Notes: generated by a model from the letters alone, not told the origin. A DNA stretch of 44,851 nt from CAIJXO01 sp964485905 (GCA_964485905.1 CAZAJY010000005.1:1-44851), one strand, 5' to 3'. Shown: positions 30,488-38,281, counted from the stretch's first letter. A program made the numbers and translations.

Positions 30488-31015
30488 TCACTTGTCAATA
30501 TGTTGTTTCTCTATTCTAGCTAAAGTTAAAACCCTATTAACAAACTCCGTTTTACCACCAATATAGGAATCTTTACCGGACGGGTCATTTTGTAATAGAC
30601 TTTCTTTTAATCTTTGATATTCATCTCTGAAATCAGAGTGTTTTCTTAGGTAATCTCTAAATAAAATCTGTCTTTCCCAAAAACAACCTTTATCCTTATA
30701 GGCGATAGAAAGATGAAATTCGGTAGGATTACCTTTTCTAAATAAATGCCTTTCTCCGCTAGAATTTAGTTGGTCAAAGGAATATTCAAATTCCTCAAGT
30801 AGTTTAATAAAAGAATCTCCATCCTCTCTTTTCTCTATTAAAACAGCCATATCAATAATTGGTTTTGAAGCTAATCCAGGAATTGAAGTACTGCCTATAT
30901 GTTGAATAGCAATAGCCTTACCATTGAATATTTCCTTCAATTTAACCTCCTCAGCCTCAAATTTGCTCTTCCAGGAGGGCTGATAAGGCATAAGTATAGT
31001 GTGTGAATCTTTCAT
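30488..31015 (-). CDS. GrpB/UPF0157-family protein
   Basis: A 175-aa protein with the GrpB signatures LMPYQPSWKSKFEAEE and IQHIGSTSIPGLASKPIIDM, then LFRKGNPTEFHLSIAYKDKGCFWERQILFRDYLRKH. The family adopts a nucleotidyltransferase-like fold (HIGSTSxPGLxxKPxID). Its function is not firmly known, but relatives are linked to CoA or nucleotide metabolism, and some are fused to dephospho-CoA kinase. It lies 12 nt downstream of the MccF-like gene and ends an operon with it. Confidence 0.92.
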   Translation of the reverse strand: MKDSHTILMPYQPSWKSKFEAEEVKLKEIFNGKAIAIQHIGSTSIPGLASKPIIDMAVLIEKREDGDSFIKLLEEFEYSFDQLNSSGERHLFRKGNPTEFHLSIAYKDKGCFWERQILFRDYLRKHSDFRDEYQRLKESLLQNDPSGKDSYIGGKTEFVNRVLTLARIEKQHIDK

Positions 31016-31027
31016 TTTAATATAAAT

Positions 31028-32065
31028 TTATTTGACTGCTGACTCCTTTAACTTAATCGTCTTATCCCCACAATTAATTTCAACCTTTACCCCCAAAGGT
31101 AAAATAATTTGTGGATCAGTGTGACCGAAATCCATATTAGTTACAATCGGTATCTCTGGGTGGTTAAATTCTTTGCTAACTATATTCAAAACATATTTTT
31201 CTAATTTTTTGGTTTCTTCTTCTGTATAATCTCTGGCTCTTCCAATCATAATTCCCTTTATTTGGTCAAAAATTCCTTGAATGCCCCAGTTTCTCATTTC
31301 AAATTTAACAAACTCTGGAGATGGTTTATCTTCCGAGGTTTCTAAAAATAAAATTTTATTCTTAAAGAAAGATGGTTTAGGCCAATATTTGGTTCCCCGG
31401 AGCATTGTTATAAGCTCAATACAGCCACCAAACAATTCACCAGTTACCGTAGATGTACCCTGAATCCAGTGCCAGCCTTTATTTTCTTTTTTCTCAGTCA
31501 CCTTGCCTATATTTTCCTTTTTTGACCAGTCCGGATATTTCATCGCCCATTCCTTATATGGTTTATATTCGTATTCCTTATTATCTTTTAATAAAATATT
31601 ATTTACATGTTCTATACAATCAGAAAAGTTCTCCATTTGGGAAAATCCAGCCATAATAGCGGGCCCGTTAAAAGAAATTAGTCCCAGTTGATTTAAATAA
31701 ATATTAAAAATGGTTGTATCGGAATACCCCATAAATATTTTAGGATTCTTTTTAATGATTACTTTATTTAAATACTTTAAAACTCTAATACCGTCATCGC
31801 CGCCGATGGAGGCAAAGATCGCTTTTACGTCTTTATCAGCAAAAGCATCATTAATATCTTTTGCTCGCAATTTGGGATTATTAGACAGTTTTTCTCCGTC
31901 CATCCTAACAGTCGGATATTCTTTTACCTTTAGTCCTAATCTTTCTTTTAACACCCTCAGACCATTTTCATAAATATGCGGAAAGACACTTGGTCCACCC
32001 CAAGAAGGACTTATAATAGCGACAGTGTCTCCTCTCTTTAGCTTTTTTGAGTATATCTTTTTCAT
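31028..32065 (-). CDS. LD-carboxypeptidase / MccF-like S66 peptidase
   Basis: A 345-aa protein. N-terminal AIISPSWGGPSVFPHI, and the nucleophile elbow region has AIFASIGGDDGIRVL, then IFMGYSDTTIFN (Ser-bearing S66 motif). A substrate-binding stretch, ISFNGPAIMAGFSQ, is followed by GELFGGCIELITMLRGTKYW, LFLETSEDKPSPEFV (catalytic Glu) and FGHTDPQIILPLGV (catalytic His). The family includes murein LD-carboxypeptidase and MccF, which confers immunity to microcin C, an aspartyl-tRNA synthetase inhibitor. The S66 sub-type with SxGGDDG rather resembles MccF. A TATAAT ends 6 nt before the ATG. Confidence 0.92.
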   Translation of the reverse strand: MKKIYSKKLKRGDTVAIISPSWGGPSVFPHIYENGLRVLKERLGLKVKEYPTVRMDGEKLSNNPKLRAKDINDAFADKDVKAIFASIGGDDGIRVLKYLNKVIIKKNPKIFMGYSDTTIFNIYLNQLGLISFNGPAIMAGFSQMENFSDCIEHVNNILLKDNKEYEYKPYKEWAMKYPDWSKKENIGKVTEKKENKGWHWIQGTSTVTGELFGGCIELITMLRGTKYWPKPSFFKNKILFLETSEDKPSPEFVKFEMRNWGIQGIFDQIKGIMIGRARDYTEEETKKLEKYVLNIVSKEFNHPEIPIVTNMDFGHTDPQIILPLGVKVEINCGDKTIKLKESAVK

Positions 32066-32077
32066 CCCGACATTATA
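32066..32077 (-). promoter_or_regulatory. -10 box of leaderless promoter for the MccF-like gene
   Basis: Minus strand TATAAT (plus 32072-32077), then GTCGGG, then ATG: 6 nt spacing. Confidence 0.6.
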
Positions 32078-32099
32078 TCTTAATTTTCAATTTTTTACC

Positions 32100-32546
32100 C
32101 TAGAATCCAAAAATTTCTTTTATTTTCTCTAATGTTTCCTGTAGCTGGTTATCAAACAAGAGATATTCTTTTAGGTTATCATATGTGACCCATTTATATG
32201 ATCTTACTTCTCCTTTTTTGAGTTGTATTTCATTATCAGCACCAACAAAACGAAATCCAAAAAAGTATCTTTCGGATCCTTCATAGTCCTTATCGTCACG
32301 AATCATTTTAATTACCTTGAATTTAAATCTTATTGGAATGTTGCTTTGACCTACAAACTGAAGAGACTTCTTTTTAATATTCAACTCTTCATATATCTCT
32401 CGATATACTGCGTTTTCCAAAGACTCACCCTCTTCAACTCCACCACCAGGAATGGCAAAATACTTGTCCTCAAAAGATTCTAAATTAACCAAAAGAAACT
32501 CGTTCTTTTTATTGATGATAATTGCTGAAACTCCTTTTCTGTACAT
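32100..32546 (-). CDS. NUDIX hydrolase
   Basis: A 148-aa protein. The Nudix box is GGGVEEGESLENAVYREIYEELNI (residues about 34-57; GX5EX7REUXEEXGU pattern with E residues in place). It hydrolyses a nucleoside diphosphate linked to another group X, which cannot be named from sequence. A Tyr/Phe-rich strand GSERYFFGFRFVGAD follows. Its start overlaps the end of the P-loop kinase gene by 38 nt, so the two are translationally coupled. Confidence 0.93.
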   Translation of the reverse strand: MYRKGVSAIIINKKNEFLLVNLESFEDKYFAIPGGGVEEGESLENAVYREIYEELNIKKKSLQFVGQSNIPIRFKFKVIKMIRDDKDYEGSERYFFGFRFVGADNEIQLKKGEVRSYKWVTYDNLKEYLLFDNQLQETLEKIKEIFGF

Positions 32547-33087
32547 AATATTTTAATAACTTAATTATCTCATTTGCAACCTGTTCCTGTGTTTTATTAT
32601 CAGTCTCAATAATTGGATAATTTTCATTTTTAAATATATCACGTAATGTTGGCGCAAACGAAATAATATCTGCAACAAATTTATCCAATGGTACACCTGA
32701 CGCTCTATTGATTTCTAGGATACTTTCTTTTGTCGGGTATCTACCGAGTAAACGTTGATGAATTGTATCACTAGAGGCGTTTAATAAAATTAATGTTGCC
32801 GGTATTTTTTCTGTATGATCATATAGTTTATTGAAATCTTCAGGATTCTGAAAACCACAAACAATAGTTGATTTGCCGTTGGTGGCGTTTTCCGTTGCAA
32901 TTTTCAGCCAATTTAGTGTCTCTTCCGTGTGCCATTTAGGTCCACCACCGTCTGGAACACCTCTTTCGTCGAAATCTCGGATATCATAATCCGTTTCAGA
33001 CAATTTCTTTTTAAGTTCTTTCAGTGATGCCGTCTTTCCAACACCACATACCCCGGAAATAAAGTATATTTTTGGTTCTCTTTTCAT
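32509..33087 (-). CDS. P-loop NTPase / small-molecule kinase
   Basis: A 192-aa protein from ATG 33087: MKREPKIYFISGVCGVGKTASLKELKK. The Walker A is GVCGVGKT. A second region, YDIRDFDERGVPDGGGPKWH, resembles the substrate loop of kinases in the gluconokinase/adenylate kinase class. Later come STIVCGFQNPEDF and an Arg-bearing lid (HQRLLGRYPTKES). The substrate is unknown. The frame is open 16 codons earlier, but that part falls on the terminator hairpin of the upstream RNA gene, so the inner ATG is used. It overlaps the Nudix gene. Confidence 0.8.
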   Translation of the reverse strand: MKREPKIYFISGVCGVGKTASLKELKKKLSETDYDIRDFDERGVPDGGGPKWHTEETLNWLKIATENATNGKSTIVCGFQNPEDFNKLYDHTEKIPATLILLNASSDTIHQRLLGRYPTKESILEINRASGVPLDKFVADIISFAPTLRDIFKNENYPIIETDNKTQEQVANEIIKLLKYYVQKRSFSNYHQ

Positions 33088-33114
33088 AAGGTTTAAGGAT
33101 AGCATAAACCTTAC

Positions 33115-33402
33115 CAACAAAAAACTCCCCAACATGATAATGGGAAGTTCTTTGTGGGAGTAGCAAATTACTTGGAGAGAAGATCGGATTTCGTCGCCGG
33201 TCTTATTTCTCGTTCATTTCCCAACCCTCAGTTTGCAACTGTTATGCTCGGCTGAACTCTTGGTGTGTCCGTAAACCAGTTATCGCTTTTTACCGCTCCC
33301 TCTGTCCTTGCGGACAAATCCACCGCACAATGGCGGATGACGAGTCTTAATTCACGATCCCTGTTTCCAATATAATTGAAAAACCCCAACTCTCACTACT
33401 CC
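33115..33402 (-). ncRNA. Candidate structured RNA of about 290 nt with own promoter and terminator
   Basis: On the minus strand an extended -10 TGCTATACT (box plus 33409-33414) lies 6 nt before GGAGTAG (33396-33402). This pairs perfectly with CTACTCC (33157-33163) and closes a domain of about 246 nt. Inside are GTCC-gcaa-GGAC, CCGC/GCGG, CAGTT-gca-AACTG and GACCGG/CCGATC (one wobble). After the domain, AACTTCCC and GGGGAGTT with TTTTTT form a terminator. No coding frame fills the region. It is not recognised as tmRNA, RNase P, SRP or 6S RNA. It could be a free RNA or the regulatory leader of the kinase/Nudix operon. Confidence 0.6.
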
Positions 33403-33468
33403 GAGGGTAGTATAGCAGATTTTTTAAAAGGCTACCAAAATTTACAAACGCAATATTTAATCCCGTCT

Positions 33469-34596
33469 CTATTTCCCAGATTTAATTCGATTATCTTGTT
33501 TGCACAACATTTGGCAATTTTCATATACAGTTTTACCTTTCTTGCTCCACGGTATTATGTGGTCAGCTTCCATCTCATCATATTCAAAGTGTGCGTTACC
33601 ACAGGTGGCATTTTTTGCTACACAAATTCCTTTCTGTTCTGAGTATTTTTTAATTTTAGTCTTCTCGTCAAACCCACGCAGGCTTAATAAATTTTCATTA
33701 CCAGTTAGTAGATACTCGTAGATACTCTTTTTGTTTTCAACTTCATCGTCATCAATTAGCTCTACAATTCGTTTCTCTAGATTTTGTACGTTCAATTTGT
33801 CATCTTTGTGCTTATTATAAAACAAGCCCCACTCTAATCCCTTCATCAATTTCGCCCGTACACTGTCTTGATTTGGAAATACACGTTTAACCCAATCAAA
33901 TACTGTTTGCCAATATTGCCATAATTCCTGAGCGTCGTTATCATCTTTATGATGGTTCATATAATCCTCAATATTACCATCTGAAATCCATTTGAGTGCA
34001 GTCTCTAAAATTTCTTGACGTATTGGCGATCCATTTACTAATTTATCACGATCGTCTTGGACGGCCGGTGCAGACGACTTTGAAAACCATCTTTTTGCGT
34101 CAGTGAGCCATGGACCAGTATGCATTGCATTCAAAAGTTCCTGATTAGTAAGTGGTTTTCCAGCTATATTTATAGTTCTGAACCATGCTAACTTTTCACT
34201 TGGAGTTCCATCGCAAATGTAAATAGATAATGGGTAATTTAAGATTTGTTCCTGTTGGTCACTGGTTAAACTAGTGAATGCAAGTTCATTTTTATCATCA
34301 AAACGGACCGGAATGATCTCGGTGACATACTGACAGATAGAAACAGTGCGTTGCTGTCCATCCATGAGCTCATAGTTTCCATCTGGATCGATAGACCAAT
34401 ACATAGTATTAAGGGGGAATCCTTGTCGCAAAGTTTTGATTACAGCATCTCTTTCTTTTTCACCATAGATAAACTCACGCTGAAATGCTGGACGTATATT
34501 TAATTTTCCACCATAACCGACAACACCGCTCTCACCATCGTCTTTATAACCATTTACCACCTCGCGTACCTTTATATTTTTTAATTTTATATCCAT
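33469..34596 (-). CDS. DUF262 - HNH endonuclease (GmrSD-like)
   Basis: A 375-aa protein. The N-terminal DUF262/ParB-like domain has LNIRPAFQREFIYGEKERDAV and ELMDGQQRTVSICQYV (DGQQR nucleotide-binding motif). The C-terminal HNH has DEMEADHIIPWSKKGKTVYENCQMLCKQDNRIKSGK (His, Asn, and Cys-bearing GICVAKNATCGN). The pattern resembles GmrSD and related type IV restriction enzymes, where DUF262 controls DNA cutting by NTP binding. Here it is a single-chain form. It starts 4 nt after the stop of the EcoRI-type methylase gene, so the pair could be a restriction-modification system. Confidence 0.92.
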   Translation of the reverse strand: MDIKLKNIKVREVVNGYKDDGESGVVGYGGKLNIRPAFQREFIYGEKERDAVIKTLRQGFPLNTMYWSIDPDGNYELMDGQQRTVSICQYVTEIIPVRFDDKNELAFTSLTSDQQEQILNYPLSIYICDGTPSEKLAWFRTINIAGKPLTNQELLNAMHTGPWLTDAKRWFSKSSAPAVQDDRDKLVNGSPIRQEILETALKWISDGNIEDYMNHHKDDNDAQELWQYWQTVFDWVKRVFPNQDSVRAKLMKGLEWGLFYNKHKDDKLNVQNLEKRIVELIDDDEVENKKSIYEYLLTGNENLLSLRGFDEKTKIKKYSEQKGICVAKNATCGNAHFEYDEMEADHIIPWSKKGKTVYENCQMLCKQDNRIKSGK

Positions 34597-34600
34597 AATT

Positions 34601-35752
34601 TTATTTTTTCTTTTTAATAATAATTCTCATGTATGGTACGACCGCTTTTCCACTTTTATCGTAATATCCTAATAACGGATTACCTTCCTTGTATAAACCA
34701 GTACCCCCACCTTTGTAGTAATCCTCTACAAATTGTTTCGACATACATTTCATTCCTTTACATAAATCTTGCCTGCCTTGTCCAATTATTTTAAATTGTT
34801 CAGTATTATATCCGCTGTTCAAAAAAGTGATTGGAACGCCCATTAAACCATTATAATCTGCTGGAATATTTTTTGTCCTACTTACTTCAATCGCATCACA
34901 GTTATCATATTTTGGATATTCTTCTGGTGTATATTTTTTGTATAAAGTCATTGGTTCATGGTTAAGCGGAGTATCAAGGGTTGTGAACCACACGGCTCCA
35001 CCAATAAAAATTTTACCTTCTTTGACCCTTGTTGCAAAATCAGTGTTAACGCTATTTGGAATAGCAAAAAACATACCGAGCCCCCTATTTCTATGACTAG
35101 CTCCGAGCCAAACCTTATTTTCTTTAATTAATTTAAAAGTTTCTTTATATGTAATTGCATTTACATTTCCAATAATAAGAAAATCTTTATTGTGCTCTAT
35201 GAGCAATGCTACAAATTCCCTAAAAAGGGAAAATGGTGGATTTGTAACTACAATATCTGCTTGTTTTAAAAGCTCTACACACTCTTTGCTCCTAAAATCT
35301 CCGGCACTATATTTTTCATCACCAGACAGGCGACGAGAAACATTTTTATTATGTTTTAAAAGATACTCAACATCATCTAAAGATACAGCCCCATCATTGT
35401 TAAGGTCTGGTACTTCATTTATTTCTACAATATAAGGTTCTTTACCATCAGGTTTAAGTCCTTCAATTTCAAAAAGTGGTAATTGTCCACCCACTATCGG
35501 ACTTTTCACGTAACTTGTCGCAATAAGCTTCTTAATTTTTAAAGCATTAAAGTTAGCTGCAAAATATTTAAAAAAATTACTCTCAAATGGATCATCGCAA
35601 TTACAAAAAATAATCTTGCCTTTAAGTTGATTACGATAATGTTTTAATTCATTCGCAATATCATTTAATTGAGTATAAAATTCATCCTGCTTGGCATTGT
35701 TTGCACTATGCAGATTTTTATTGGAAGATTTCTTTTTTAATATTTTAGGCAT
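34601..35752 (-). CDS. EcoRI-type adenine-specific DNA methyltransferase
   Basis: A 383-aa protein from ATG 35752 (MPKILKKKSSNKNLHS), preceded by TAAGGAG as SD. Hallmarks are KGKIIFCNCDDPFESNFFKYFAANF (family motif near residue 50), catalytic ADIVVTNPPFSLFREFVALL (NPPF, N6-adenine type) and the late VPYMRIII end. An EF-hand/dockerin-like loop DLNNDGAVSLDDVEYLL (Asp residues at positions 1, 3, 5) is inserted before the NPPF motif. This family would modify the site cut by a partner enzyme; the adjacent DUF262-HNH gene may be that partner. A farther-upstream open frame runs into the 35814 palindrome and was rejected. Confidence 0.9.
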   Translation of the reverse strand: MPKILKKKSSNKNLHSANNAKQDEFYTQLNDIANELKHYRNQLKGKIIFCNCDDPFESNFFKYFAANFNALKIKKLIATSYVKSPIVGGQLPLFEIEGLKPDGKEPYIVEINEVPDLNNDGAVSLDDVEYLLKHNKNVSRRLSGDEKYSAGDFRSKECVELLKQADIVVTNPPFSLFREFVALLIEHNKDFLIIGNVNAITYKETFKLIKENKVWLGASHRNRGLGMFFAIPNSVNTDFATRVKEGKIFIGGAVWFTTLDTPLNHEPMTLYKKYTPEEYPKYDNCDAIEVSRTKNIPADYNGLMGVPITFLNSGYNTEQFKIIGQGRQDLCKGMKCMSKQFVEDYYKGGGTGLYKEGNPLLGYYDKSGKAVVPYMRIIIKKKK

Positions 35753-35813
35753 AAGTGTGCTCCTTATACCTGATGAGGTTCTCCTTATAACAAAATGAGC
35801 ACCCCAGACAGGT

Positions 35814-35929
35814 GCACACAAGTTAACAGCCGAAGCCATCAATCCTGGATCCTGCTAGGATGCCCATTCTGGGCAGGATTAATGGCAAAAAGCCGTTAGA
35901 CTTCTCTTCGAAACAATTAACTTGTGTGC
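35814..35929. repeat. Nested palindrome upstream of the methylase
   Basis: The outer arms GCACACAAGTTAA (35814-35826) and TTAACTTGTGTGC (35917-35929) are a perfect 13-bp inverted repeat. Inner arms GCCATCAATCCTG (35835-35847) and CAGGATTAATGGC (35874-35886) match in 12 of 13. The centre has CCCA-gaat-TGGG and CAGGATCC-like pairing. It is either a MITE-like terminal-inverted-repeat element or a long RNA stem in the leader of the methylase mRNA. No target duplication is seen. Confidence 0.6.
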
Positions 35930-36045
35930 CTTACTATCATAGCAGAAAAATGATTTTAAATGAAGCTTTTTGAGGGTAATTGACCAAATTAGTTACCAAC
36001 AACCCCGCCTAGACTCCCTTGAGGGTTTGCGTCATCAATGTAGGT

Positions 36046-37371
36046 ATGGAAAACACAACACAAAAAGCGGTCGGGGCTATCGCTAGAGAAATACAAGCCC
36101 CAGTAAGGGTAAAATACTGCCTATACGCGAGAAAAAGCACGGAAAGCGAGGAGGCTCAAATCCTCTCTATCGACTCGCAAATTAAAGAGATGACATCAAT
36201 GGCTGAGCGTGATCACCTTGAGGTCGTGGAGATTAAGAAAGAATCGCACTCTGCCAAAGAAGCCGGTCAAAGACCAGTCTTCAATGAGATTGTGGAAGAA
36301 ATCAAGGAAGGAAAATTCAACGGTATCCTGACATGGGCGGCGGATCGTATCAGCCGTAATGCCGGAGACTTGGGCCGGATCGTAGACTTGATGGACTCAG
36401 GGAAGCTTCATGATATCCGAACTTTCAGTCAGAGATTTTCCAATAATCCAAATGAAAAATTCCTCCTGATGATTTTAGGATCGCAAGCTAAACTAGAAAA
36501 CGATAATAAGGTTCTCAACGTAAAGAGAGGACTGCGAGCAAGATGCGAGATGGGACTCTGGCCTTGTACCGCTCCAACTGGGTATCTTAATAGTAAAAAC
36601 ACGGAGAAAAGATGCCACGTGGAAATTGATCCGCACCGAGCACCGATTATAAAGAAAATGTTTGAAAAAGTAGCTTATGAAAAATGTAGTGGGCGAAGAT
36701 TGCACACTTGGTTAAAAGATGAGATGAAATTTAAAACAAAAAGCGGTAAGCCATTAACTCTGAGCAACATTTATATTACTCTCCGAAATACTTTCTACTA
36801 TGGCACCTTTGAATACCCAAAAGGTGGTGGTCAGTGGTATACCGGCAAACATACACCGATTATTACCAAGGAACTTTTTGATAATGTGCAAGAACAGATG
36901 ATGAACTATGCTCTTCGGGGTGAACATAAAGAATTCGCCTTTACAAAACTTATGACATGCGGATTATGCGGATCAGGGATCACGGCGGATGAGAAATTCA
37001 AGAAACAGAATAATGGAAATATTCATCGCTATGTGTACTACGGCTGTACTAGGTTCAAAGATAAAAATTGTAAATCGGGCTGGATTAGTGAAACTGAATT
37101 GATAGAACAACTGGCTGGTCTGATGGATAAGATAGATTTGGATGAGATTGGAATGAAAGAAAAGATAAAAGCGGAAATTGATAGGCATAAAAAATTCCAA
37201 TCTGGGCTACTAGGGATAAAAGAGAAGGTCACAAAAGTGGATGAGATTGATATCCGAAATTATGCTAAATATATTTTAAGAGAAGGGGTGATGGAAGAGA
37301 AAAGAGAATTGCTAAAATGTATGCAGAGTAAGATTGTGATGAATAACAAGCAGGTGAAAATATTGGAGTAA
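36046..37371 (+). CDS. Large serine recombinase
   Basis: A 441-aa protein from ATG 36046 (MENTTQKAVGAI). Resolvase domain: KYCLYARKSTESEEAQILSI (catalytic Ser near residue 30), RDHLEVVEI, then ILTWAADRISRNAGDLG with the conserved Arg residues. The recombinase/DNA-binding domain follows (GLRARCEMGLWPCTAPTGYL). A zinc-ribbon has MTCGLCGSGITAD and a paired C..K..C (YGCTRFKDKNCKSGW). The C-terminal coiled coil is short, and the whole is smaller than many phage integrases. It probably moves the accessory segment. A tRNA-Arg gene lies 120 nt downstream. A -35/-10 is not obvious. Confidence 0.94.
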   Translation: MENTTQKAVGAIAREIQAPVRVKYCLYARKSTESEEAQILSIDSQIKEMTSMAERDHLEVVEIKKESHSAKEAGQRPVFNEIVEEIKEGKFNGILTWAADRISRNAGDLGRIVDLMDSGKLHDIRTFSQRFSNNPNEKFLLMILGSQAKLENDNKVLNVKRGLRARCEMGLWPCTAPTGYLNSKNTEKRCHVEIDPHRAPIIKKMFEKVAYEKCSGRRLHTWLKDEMKFKTKSGKPLTLSNIYITLRNTFYYGTFEYPKGGGQWYTGKHTPIITKELFDNVQEQMMNYALRGEHKEFAFTKLMTCGLCGSGITADEKFKKQNNGNIHRYVYYGCTRFKDKNCKSGWISETELIEQLAGLMDKIDLDEIGMKEKIKAEIDRHKKFQSGLLGIKEKVTKVDEIDIRNYAKYILREGVMEEKRELLKCMQSKIVMNNKQVKILE

Positions 37372-37390
37372 AAAACAAGATAAAAACAAC

Positions 37391-37429
37391 CCCCGCTAGG
37401 AAACAAAAGTTTCCGATGTCCTAGCGGGG
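37391..37429 (+). terminator. Terminator of the recombinase
   Basis: CCCCGCTAGG (37391-37400) and CCTAGCGGGG (37420-37429) with an inner GGAAAC-aaaa-GTTTCC, followed by TTATTTTT. Confidence 0.9.
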
Positions 37430-37490
37430 TTATTTTTAAATTGTCAGAATATGGCTCTGTTGGGCCACCTCGGTCGGTCTCACTGCAATG

Positions 37491-37562
37491 TGCCCTCGGG
37501 AGGAATCGGACCTCCATCAAATCCTTAGAAGAGATTTGCTTTATCCATTAAGCTACGAGGGC
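37491..37562 (-). tRNA. tRNA-Arg(UCU)
   Basis: The acceptor is GCCCTCG/CGAGGGC with A73. The anticodon arm AATCT-CTTCTAA-GGATT gives TCT. The T-arm is GGAGG-TCCGATT-CCTCC. CCA is not encoded. The 5' end overlaps the last 10 nt of the HNH gene. Confidence 0.95.
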
Positions 37563-37870
37563 ATATTTTTACTCCTACCCCAACTTTTTTGTTCAATATA
37601 TGTCTTTCTTCTATGACAATTTGCACATCTTATCTCACACTTTCTTATTTCAGATAATAATGAATTCCAAGAATAATGACCGGATAACATTCGCCCAATA
37701 GTTTTAAATTTTTTACTGTGTTCAATATGATCAAAATCTAAAACAATGGGATCTTTCTCCCCGCAATCAAAACATGATTTCGTAGATAGAAATGCAAAAA
37801 GTTTTTCCCGCACTCTCACACGATGTCTTTTTTGTGCGGCGTAAAGATTTATTCTATCTTTGTAGGGCAT
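37553..37870 (-). CDS. Small HNH-type endonuclease-like protein
   Basis: A 105-aa protein. Two zinc knuckles are STKSCFDCGEKD and KCEIRCANCHRRKT, and between them stands LDFDHIEHSKKFKTI, the HNH-like beta-beta-alpha with DFDH. Similar small HNH proteins are common in CPR and phage genomes. The stop codon TAG lies inside the tRNA-Arg gene (its positions 8-10), so the gene's last four codons are supplied by the tRNA 5' end and the spacer. A TATAAT ends 6 nt before the ATG. Homing or self-splicing activity is not shown; I see only the domain. Confidence 0.85.
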   Translation of the reverse strand: MPYKDRINLYAAQKRHRVRVREKLFAFLSTKSCFDCGEKDPIVLDFDHIEHSKKFKTIGRMLSGHYSWNSLLSEIRKCEIRCANCHRRKTYIEQKSWGRSKNMPS

Positions 37871-37882
37871 ATAGGGATTATA
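37871..37882 (-). promoter_or_regulatory. -10 box of leaderless promoter for the HNH gene
   Basis: Minus strand TATAAT (plus 37877-37882), then CCCTAT, then ATG: 6 nt spacing. Confidence 0.6.
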
Positions 37883-37939
37883 TCATAGAGTTCTAACCCT
37901 ATCTACTAATTTAAAAGAACAAAATGAAATATAACAATT

Positions 37940-38281
37940 TTACAGAGCTGGGTCAACTAATTTAGTTTGGCTATTTTTTAATTTTAAATAGTCGGACTGT
38001 TTAGTCTCTAAAATCAAAAGAGCCTTTTCTAATCTTTTTTGATCTATTGTCTTAATAATTAAATTAGAAGATTCTATATCTGGTTCTAAATAACCAGCAG
38101 CAATTTTATCACTTAAATATATTTTCCAAGCAAAAAGAGATAGAGAAATTAAAACTAAAGCAAAAATTAAAACTATAATTTTCCAGTCATGAGCAAAAGG
38201 AAATGGCCAAACCTTGACTGGTTTAAAATCAATCAATTTATTCTTATTCTTAAAAAGATTTTTTAAATTTATTTTTTTCAT
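37940..38281 (-). CDS. Hypothetical single-span protein of the pilus operon
   Basis: A 113-aa protein. A basic N-terminus (KKINLKNLFKNKNKLIDF) leads to one membrane helix (IIVLIFALVLISLSLFAWKIYL, residues about 34-55) and a helical exterior tail with LEKALLILETKQSDYLKLKN. It is the last gene of the pilMNO unit, overlapping PilO's stop by 4 nt (ATGA-type). In place it resembles PilP, but it lacks a lipobox and beta domain, so it is not assigned. Confidence 0.65.
   Translation of the reverse strand: MKKINLKNLFKNKNKLIDFKPVKVWPFPFAHDWKIIVLIFALVLISLSLFAWKIYLSDKIAAGYLEPDIESSNLIIKTIDQKRLEKALLILETKQSDYLKLKNSQTKLVDPAL

Noticed and set aside
33088..33135. N-terminal extension of the P-loop kinase
   Set aside because: It would translate through the terminator hairpin of the upstream RNA; MKREPKIYF is the natural start.
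33115..33402. tmRNA, RNase P RNA, 6S RNA or T-box for the structured RNA
   Set aside because: No tag-peptide frame or tRNA-like T-arm, no GAGGAAAGUCC-type P4 sequence, no T-box GGUGG-ACC core; the closing helix alone is not enough to call 6S.
34601..35842. Longer methylase starting at 35842
   Set aside because: The extension lies in the nested palindrome region; ATG 35752 has an SD and matches the family start.
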